Source of the DNA: Imbricaverruca yamaguchii
Lineage: Eukaryota > Arthropoda > Thecostraca > Neoverrucidae
Length of the DNA: 64,000 nt
Direction: 5' to 3'
Assembly: GCA_034440575.1 (NCBI GenBank)
Contig: JAOTOL010001635.1
Span: 2,277,001-2,341,000, forward strand
Positions 58,467-64,000 of this stretch are shown here, in pieces. The notes beneath the pieces were generated by a model that saw only the letters and a list, made by a program, of their open reading frames with translations, was not told the origin of the DNA and did no database searches. Every line of letters starts with the position of its first letter. The first letter of the stretch is position 1. A program made the position numbers and the translations under genes.

Positions 58467-58549
58467 CCCGAGGTGCACATACATTGGTATGTGCACCTCG
58501 GTATCCAGACATTCTGGGATGCACATACATTGGTGTGTGCATCCCAGAA
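58467..58549. other. Two tandem intronic hairpins with matching loops
   Basis: First: 58468-58481 CCGAGGTGCACATA pairs perfectly with 58488-58501 around the loop cattgg. Second: 58512-58527 TTCTGGGATGCACATA pairs with 58534-58549 (one G-T wobble) around the same loop. The two units are 47 bp apart and lie in the intron 58265-58801. Confidence 0.85.
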
Positions 58550-58801
58550 AATCCATGCGTTTTATATGGATCAATGGGTACCGTAGGAGGTGAATGTCCA
58601 TCTTTGTAAGTCAATGAATATTGCTGAAACGTGTCATTTATGGCCGCTTTGCACTCGATCAGTTCGAATTAATTGCAATTTCTGCTCAGGTCAAATACGA
58701 TAGATGATGTCAGACGAACGTTTCGACTGTGGTGCCCTGAGAGCTCGGCGATTTCCCTTTCGGAGAGTGCTGTGCGAGTGACCGGCATGCCCTGGCTGCA
58801 G

Positions 58802-58963
58802 CGGTCGCACCACGACCTGGGCAAGATGGACATGCAGCCCGAGCAGCACATCTCGCTGCTGGAGCGCAACTGGTCCGTGATGATGCAGACTTACCAGCAA
58901 CGCCACCAGCAGATCGAGGATGAGATGACCAGAATGGAGCGTCTACAGCGCCTGGCCGATAAG
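58802..58963 (+). CDS. shot: Spectraplakin exon: plakin-domain helical repeat
   Basis: 54 codons from RSHHDLGKMDMQPEQHISLL to RMERLQRLADK, phase 0 in and out, donor GTAGGA at 58964. It corresponds to the family stretch that reads roughly G-basic-hydrophobic, then EEEW..L (here LERNWSVMM), then a long helix E.R...R.ERLQ.LA.K. The start is uncertain. The acceptor ctggctgcag at 58801 is the best placed, but the frame stays open upstream, and an AG at 58764-58765 followed by an in-frame codon would add 12 residues including a Trp that could correspond to the conserved Trp near the start of this repeat. The preceding intron (58265-58801) contains a pair of tandem hairpins. Confidence 0.85.
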
Positions 58964-59094
58964 GTAGGATCAGGCTACGCTGGTCCGACTTCTCTGTGTG
59001 CTCCGTGCTGAACTCCGACACCTCTGTGTATGACGTGTTGGTGCTTCACTCCGCTGTATGATTGGTGCTGGATTTTATTGACCCTCTGACACCA

Positions 59095-59760
59095 CTGCCT
59101 GTGCTGTGTTGGAGTCCGGTCTCCACTGTGTGTGCCGTGCTCATTGTCACGACACAGCGTGTGCTGTATTGGAGTCTGGTCCCCACTGTGTGTGCCGTGC
59201 CGATTGTCACGACACAGCGTGTGCTGTGTTGGAGTCTGGTCTCCAACATCCGTACCGTCCCGATTGTCACACGACTGCGTGTGCTGTGTTGGAGTCCGGT
59301 CTGCACTGTGTGCCGTGCCGATTGTCACACCGCTGCGTGTGCTGTGTGTTGGAGTCTGGTCTCCACTATGCGTTGTTGGCTGATCTCCATTGTGTGTTGG
59401 AGTCTGGTCTCCACTATGTGTTGTTGGCTGATCTCCATTGTGTGTTGGAGACTGGTCTCCACTATGTGTTCTTGGCTGATCTCCATTGTGTGTTGGAGTC
59501 TGGTCTCCACTATGTGTTCTTGGCTGATCTCCATTGTGTGTTGGAGTCTGGTCTCCACTATGTGTTCTTGGCTGATCTCCATTGTGTGTTGGAGACTGGT
59601 CTCCACTATGTGTTGTTGGCTGATCTCCATTGTGTGTTGGAGTCTGGTCTCCACTATGTGTTCTTGGCTGATCTCCATTGTGTGTTGGAGACTGGTCTCC
59701 ACTATGTGTTGTTGGCTGATCTCCATTGTGTGTCGGAGACTGGTCTCCGCTGTGTTCCGT
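59095..59760. repeat. 60-bp array passing into a 48-bp array
   Basis: First about 5 units with gtgctgtgttggagtctggt and the gattgtcacgacacagcg block, then about 8 units of 48 bp with ctccactatgtgttgttggc and tgatctccattgtg. Both share ttggagtctggtctccac. Frames on both strands are artefacts. Confidence 0.92.
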
Positions 59761-59796
59761 GCCGATTGCCACAACACTGCGTGTGCCGTTTCGACT

Positions 59797-59850
59797 GATG
59801 GGCGCTAAATGACCTTGTAGTCGGCGCGCCCTTACGCCCAAATAATCGAT
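59797..59850 (+). mobile_element. SINE 3' tail close to a coding exon
   Basis: gatgggcgctaaatgacctt, gtagtcggcgcgcccttacg and cccaaataatcgatcaatg. It ends about 35 bp before the acceptor of the exon at 59888. Confidence 0.45.
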
Positions 59851-59887
59851 CAATGCCGTTTCGACTGTGACGCGGCCGTGCCAACAG

Positions 59888-60007
59888 GTGGCTCGCGAGA
59901 TCCGTGCCACAGACCGGCGGCTCGACGACGTGCAACAGACCATCCGCGACGAGGCCAAGCGACTGCCCAAGCTGAAGCCGAGGGACGTCAAGCTGCGCTG
60001 CGAAAAG
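59888..60007 (+). CDS. shot: Spectraplakin exon: plakin-domain helical repeat
   Basis: 40 codons, VAREIRATDRRLDDVQQTI through KLRCEK, phase 0 at both ends; acceptor gccaacag, donor GTGAGC at 60008. In the family this position begins with a residue pair after LA.K and continues as a charged helix with E..L..A...L..DA..L. The order and phases fit between the exons at 58802 and 61317. Coiled, highly charged composition (R, D, E, K) agrees with a spectrin-repeat helix. The intron before it ends in SINE-tail sequence about 35 bp upstream of the acceptor, and before that a 48-bp array. Confidence 0.88.
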
Positions 60008-61127
60008 GTGAGCGTGGCTCCGCCTGAACTCCATCTCGCCACCAGCGGATGGCCGGAAAACATGTCCAAACATTCGTAGCTCAGTAAAGCAGAATGTTCT
60101 CTTTGCGTGCCTTTGTGCTAGGGTTCTTTATTTTCCGTCCCACGCTCTACAATTTGTTTGCTAGATTGGATGGACATGTGATTAGCATGGCTCAGCTCAT
60201 TGAAAGCTGATTAGTAGCGCATGTTAGTATGATTTAGCTCACTATAAGCTGATTGGTAACACGGATTAGCATGACATAACTCGCTGTAAGCTGTTTGGTA
60301 GCATCGATTGCTACCTTGGCTACTCGCCTCGTGTGAATCCAAGGACAATCTTAGCACTGATAACAGTGGACAGTTGTGTGCAACAAGGGAAAGAGCCGCT
60401 GGTGGGTGACCAAGCTTGTTTCGCTACCAACAAAATTATATTGTGGAGCCTTGTGCAGTGGTAAGTATGCATTGTTTTGTCGAGTGCGTTGCATTTTAGC
60501 AGACCAGACTAGGCGTAAATGCATAATCACACTCATAAATAGGTGGTGTCAACTATGAACAGGCTTCGGAATGTCCTTTTTGTAAATACTTTCCGAACTA
60601 GCTGGCATGGAGTTCACAAATGAGTGTGAACCAGCTAAGCGGGATTGCGCTTGGTAAGTGCTAATGGTGTGGTAGTGCAGGTGGAGAGCGGGTTGGGGGG
60701 GTGTTGGTCTCAGCGTCACGTGAGCTGCATGGCGTAACGGAAGGCACGTACGGGCTCATGGCGAGTTATGGTCTTTGTGTGTTGGGTGCATAGTCTGTCT
60801 GGGCTTGTGTTGGCTTCTTGCCAGTCTCGTTACTCCAGTCAAACCATGAGACTGCGCCGATCTGGCCGACGATGTCATACCATTCATCGCCAAATGTGCG
60901 AATCTCGTTCGCTTAGATGACGAGCATGTAACGACAGTCATTTGGCGTGTGGTTGCTGTATCCATTGACGAGGTCTTTTCCGAAAAAAAAGGTTGTCACG
61001 CAACTATCGGCCTTCGATGTGGCCCATATAGCGATGGCGTGCTGACGCTTGGCATGTTTGGAATTGTGTGTCGAGTGTGGGTGGGCGGGAACGTCTGGAT
61101 GGCACGGTGCAACATCTGGCAACACCT
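60008..61127. other. Intron sequence without arrays
   Basis: tagcatgattagctcactat-like words recur at 60180-60300 (short ~50-bp degenerate repeat, 3 copies). No coding content. Confidence 0.5.
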
Positions 61128-61228
61128 GTCACAGGTGGCTGGCAATGCAATACCTGCCGCAGGTGGCTGGCAATACAACACCTGCCGCAGGTGGCTGGCA
61201 ATACAACACCTGCCGCAGGTGGCTGTCT
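61128..61228. repeat. 28-bp tandem repeat, about 4 copies
   Basis: acctgccgcaggtggctggc then aatacaac. Confidence 0.92.
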
Positions 61229-61316
61229 CTCCTGTGTACGGCACCCGCAGACAGTGACGTCATACGCGCGGTTTGTCCGCAACTGGTCACGTGGCATGCG
61301 CGCCTTTTGTCTGCAG

Positions 61317-61472
61317 CTGGACCTGGAGCTAGTGCAGGTGGAGGAGACGATCAAGGGCTTGTTCTCGGACGTGAACGCGCTGCAGGAGGGTCGACAGCCG
61401 CAGGCGCCCGAACTCTACCACGCTGTTCAGCAGCTGCACAACAAGTGGATGAACGTGCACACCACCATGCAG
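61317..61472 (+). CDS. shot: Spectraplakin exon: plakin-domain helical repeat (GLFSDV motif)
   Basis: 52 codons, LDLELVQVEETIKGLFSDV through WMNVHTTMQ. The helix VEETIKGLFSDVNALQEGR followed by LYHAVQQLHNKW matches the insect Short stop segment in which a TLFSDVQTLQ-type helix precedes a V..LH..W helix. The acceptor ccttttgtctgcag is the best pyrimidine tract of the gene; the next in-frame CAG (61335-61337) could shorten the exon by seven codons. The donor is GTGCGT at 61473. Phase 0 in and out. A 28-bp array of CCGCAGGTGGC-type units lies about 90 bp upstream of the acceptor. Confidence 0.9.
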
Positions 61473-61644
61473 GTGCGTCCGCCCGGTCTGTGCAGTGCTG
61501 TGGCCGGAGGTGAGGCTTCCAATAGACTATAGGGACTGTTCAACAATGCTAAAGAAAATGGCGTGCGCACGCATTGAAGGCACATGCTGGACTGTACATG
61601 CGAAACTCCCTTTGGAGTTTAGCAGGACGTTATTGGAGGTGTTC

Positions 61645-61752
61645 AACTGAACATTGGATGGGGTTAAAAGAACATTGGATGGGGTCAAAAGAACATTGGA
61701 TGGGCTCAACCGAAGATATGAGGGGCTCAACCGAACATTGGAAGGGCTCGAT
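61645..61752. repeat. 21-bp repeat, about 5 copies
   Basis: aacattggatggggtcaaaag units, degenerating to the right. Confidence 0.88.
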
Positions 61753-62377
61753 CCCTTCCCCTCCCACAACATATGCAAATCTCCATCTCCGGTAGTGACC
61801 ATCTTCCTTTCTTTTTCATCCAGTTCACTTATGCCTTTAGCATGCCATATCTGTCTGCAATTATATGATCGCCTAACGGTAACACAGCTGTAAGGCAGTT
61901 GTGCACACACTCACACATTGCCACCAATACCGTTACTTCATTTGGGGGTAGCTCAGTCCCGTAGAAGGTTATGCATTTCATTGGAGTTCGGCAATGTGTA
62001 CGTCTGACATGTTAATTTGTTTGTGTTGACCGATAAGTGTTGACCAATAGTAAAATACTCGTTTAATCTATTCACATTAAGAATTTCTGGTAAACTTCTG
62101 TTATGCTATAGGTGTGATGACTGTGTTTGGAGTATCGGTGATGATGCTGTGTTGTGCCTTTGACGTGCAATCTTCTCATTGTAGTTTCGATGTGGTTGCG
62201 TGTAGCGTAGCTGGCAAATCCTGCGTTGTGATCGGGTCATGGCTCCGGTTATGACTGCCGTCTGTGACGCGTACTGTACTCGATAGCTGACTGGGGTGTG
62301 CGGCTCAATCTGTGATTCGGTACTTAGCTCGCTATCTTACTCGGTGTGCGACTATTTGTGGTCCGATCTGTGGCTGA

Positions 62378-62603
62378 CTCGGTGATGCTGTTCTGTCGAC
62401 AGGACACCCTGCTCAGTCTTCCGCCTCACTTGGGGTGTGACTATGTGTGACCTGACGTCTGTCTCACCCTTCGTGTGACTATTTGTTACCTGATCTATGC
62501 CTCACTCGGTGTGACTATTTGTGACCTGATCTTTTCCTCACTCTGTGTATGACTATGAGTGACCTGATCTCTGCCTCACTCGGTGATCCTGTTTTGTCAA
62601 CAG
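62378..62603 (+). repeat. Duplicated 3' splice site followed by ~47-bp repeats
   Basis: ctcggtgatgctgttctgtc through aggacaccctgctcagtc (62378-62419) is a near copy of the acceptor and exon start at 62580-62620. Between them, about four ~47-bp units of tgtgactatttgtgacctga and tctctgcctcactcgg occur. Confidence 0.85.
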
Positions 62604-62732
62604 GACACTCTGCTCAGTCCTCTGAGTAAGCGGATGAACGAAGACCCGGACACCATGTTTGCCCGTCTCATCAAAACGGACGAGAACTTCCGCTTCCTGC
62701 ACGAATGTCTGGAGTGGGTGCGAGACAAGCTG
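62604..62732 (+). CDS. shot: Spectraplakin exon: plakin-domain linker and helix (FLHECLEWV)
   Basis: 43 codons, DTLLSPLSKRMNEDPDTMF then ARLIKTDENFRFLHECLEWV and RDKL. The family has a low-conservation serine-rich linker here, then a helix of the form E.NLRF.YE.L.WV...; the FRFLHECLEWV part matches. Acceptor gttttgtcaacag, donor GTGAGT at 62733, phase 0 at both ends. The acceptor and the first codons (GACACTCTGCTCAGTC) occur in near-identical form 201 bp upstream at 62403, where the frame closes after 15 codons, so this exon carries a duplicated non-functional copy of its own 3' splice site. Vertebrate proteins have a longer linker between this helix and the previous exon. Confidence 0.9.
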
Positions 62733-63000
62733 GTGAGTGGGTGCTTTGCTTCATTCTGTTCGCCGACGCTCACATCGGCCTGGCAGCTGGTGTGGCTCTT
62801 GGAGTGCCTTCATGCAAATCCTTGACAATGGGAGATCAGTGTCAAAATATTACCAGAGCCTCTTTTTGGTGTTTTCTGTTCCCTTCTAGCCGTTTGTCAC
62901 TGCCGATTGGTATAGTTCTCTGTTTCTAAGTTAGTAAACATGAGATTACGGGCATGCCCGGATTCGTCATCTTGATAATTTTCGTGGCATCTGATCCTAG

Positions 63001-63099
63001 GGTCAACTCAACGACTCAGAATACGGCCACGACCTTCACTCTTGTGAGCAAGAGCTTGATACCCACCAAAAGGAGCACAAAGTCATCGACCAGTTTCAA
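63001..63099 (+). CDS. shot: Spectraplakin exon: short plakin-domain helix
   Basis: 33 codons, GQLNDSEYGHDLHSCEQEL to KVIDQFQ, phase 0 at both ends; acceptor ctgatcctag, donor GTGAGT at 63100. It matches the family segment LE.A.WG.DL.SVE..LE.Q...H..IE.F in spacing: E-Y-G-H-D-L then a cysteine-containing CEQELDTHQKEHK helix. It is the shortest exon here and is in register with both neighbours. The 62733-63000 intron is unremarkable. Confidence 0.9.
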
Positions 63100-63586
63100 G
63101 TGAGTCCGAGGCAGGATTGTTTGTCATGTCAGACCAGCGCTAGATTGTTACACCAATGACCACTGCTGTCATGCATTTTATGTCATTGGCAGGAGTGTAG
63201 TTCCTTTGAAGCATTATTGTAGTATTCATGGCACATTGGTGGATTTATCCTCTTGCGGGATATCTCTTCTATTATGTGTGCAATGTTGGGTGTTGATTTC
63301 CATGCTAGTATTGCAATTAATTATACTTTAGCACATTTGGTTTGACAGTACGAATAACGCTGAATTTGCTGAACCCATGTTGCTTTGAGAATGAGCTCAA
63401 TATGCAGGTTTTCTGCCCTCAGGTTTTAGAAGGTAAAGTTTCCTGCCGATTTTATCTGTGCACCTAGAATCGAACGATGTCGGCGCTCATGTGCTACCCG
63501 AACTTGGAACTACACCCACCATTTCCCCCGCGATTGACGCAGACGGCGTTGGCACCGCAGTGCTGACACCGCCTGCTCTGCCCCAG

Positions 63587-63856
63587 GTCAACCTGGAACG
63601 GTGCGTGGCCTCCAAGGTCAACTACGAGCACGAGGAACTGGCGCTCTACATGCGGTTGCTGAGCCAGCTGCAGAAGACGTACGCCGACCTGCTGTCCTCC
63701 TCCAACAAGCGCCTCTCGGACCTCATGATCCTGCACGACTTCATCCAGGGCGCCACCAACGAGCTGATCTGGCTCAACGAGAAGGAGGAGGCCGAGGTGC
63801 ACCGTGACTGGAGCAACCGCAATCAGGACCTGCGCAAGCTGGACGCCCACTACGAG
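63587..63856 (+). CDS. shot: Spectraplakin exon: plakin-domain spectrin repeat (LIWLNEKEE)
   Basis: 90 codons. Begins VNLERCVASKVNYEHEELAL, continues LLSQLQKTYADLLSSSNKRL, then SDLMILHDFIQGATNELIWL and NEKEEAEVHRDWSNRNQDLR. The motif ATNELIWLNEKEE followed by DWS is one of the most conserved parts of the plakin domain in spectraplakins, plectin and desmoplakin-like proteins. Acceptor ctgccccag at 63586; donor GTCGGTG at 63857, the same weak type as the exon ending at 58264. Phase 0 in and out. The frame also reads from 63458 upstream of the acceptor, but that part (THVLPELGT-type residues) is not family-like and is taken as intron. The downstream exon lies outside the window; 63857-64000 is intron. 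Confidence 0.95.
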
Positions 63857-64000
63857 GTCGGTGAACCCGCAGAAGCAGCCGAGTTCGAGCGGAATTAAAG
63901 ACGTAGTCGCAGTGAAGTTTTGCATTTAAATGCGAGTACCTTAAGATTCGGCAAAGCTGCAAAATCATAGCACATTGTATCATTTCAGATGGATGGATAT

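Larger units (their letters stand above)
36379..63856 (+). other. shot: Spectraplakin gene body, ten exons: CH2 domain and N-terminal plakin domain
   Basis: Ten exons with GT donors and AG acceptors join to 1533 nt, or 511 codons, with no stop. The order is the second calponin-homology domain, a short linker, then spectrin-like helical repeats of the plakin domain. This is the order known for Drosophila Short stop and vertebrate MACF1/dystonin, large cytoplasmic proteins that link actin to microtubules and junctions. Seen directly: CH2 motifs such as [14 protein letters not shown] and PDEKSLITYVSSLYD, and the plakin motif ATNELIWLNEKEE. Missing from the window: CH1 (not found upstream) and everything after the helix pair ending at 63856 (SH3, spectrin rod, EF hands, GAS2). 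Introns inside the CH2 part are 3.7, 13.4 and 4.2 kb and mostly minisatellite; those of the plakin part are 0.27-1.3 kb. Orthology is by remembered family sequence, not by alignment. Confidence 0.93.

Overview
The window is nuclear DNA from an arthropod, most likely a crustacean. That assignment is an inference from three things: a split, intron-rich gene whose protein matches insect and crustacean spectraplakins, several families of tRNA-derived SINEs, and a very high load of GC-rich minisatellites. Nothing indicates bacterial, organellar or viral origin. A barnacle-like genome would fit, but species cannot be fixed from this sequence.

The one gene I recognise with confidence is a spectraplakin (Drosophila short stop; vertebrate MACF1/dystonin), a giant actin-microtubule cross-linker, on the + strand. 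Ten coding exons between 36379 and 63856 join with consistent phases into 511 codons: the second calponin-homology domain (three exons, 36379-53863), then the start of the plakin domain built of spectrin-type helical repeats (seven exons, 58049-63856). The gene runs off the right edge before the SH3 part of the plakin domain. I found no CH1 exons in the 36 kb upstream. Two GC-rich open regions there look like alternative first exons. The one at 11176-11496 ends in a phase-0 donor that could splice straight to CH2, giving a CH2-only isoform. The one at 6754-7933 encodes a disordered protein with a cysteine cluster.

Layout: 1-6600 is non-coding with six minisatellites. 6.7-11.5 kb holds the two candidate first exons, a LINE reverse-transcriptase fragment and a SINE. 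11.5-36.3 kb is a very long putative intron packed with arrays, including twin 48-bp arrays, twin 25-bp arrays and paired 31/46-bp arrays, plus several SINEs. 36.4-58 kb holds the three CH2 exons separated by huge repeat-filled introns (pentanucleotide, 23-bp, 54-bp, 77-bp and 53-bp arrays). 58-64 kb is the compact plakin part.

The most unusual pattern is that several tandem arrays are built out of splice sites of this gene. The 53-bp array in the intron after the last CH2 exon copies that exon's own 5' splice site about 28 times. A degenerate array after the 11-kb candidate exon copies its donor. A 36-bp array before the first plakin exon repeats pyrimidine-CAG acceptors, at least two of them in frame. 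The 3' splice site plus first codons of the exon at 62604 are duplicated 201 bp upstream. A pair of tandem hairpins in one intron differ at three positions that all change in a base-pair-preserving way. About a fifth to a quarter of the window is tandem repeat (my sum of approximate array lengths).
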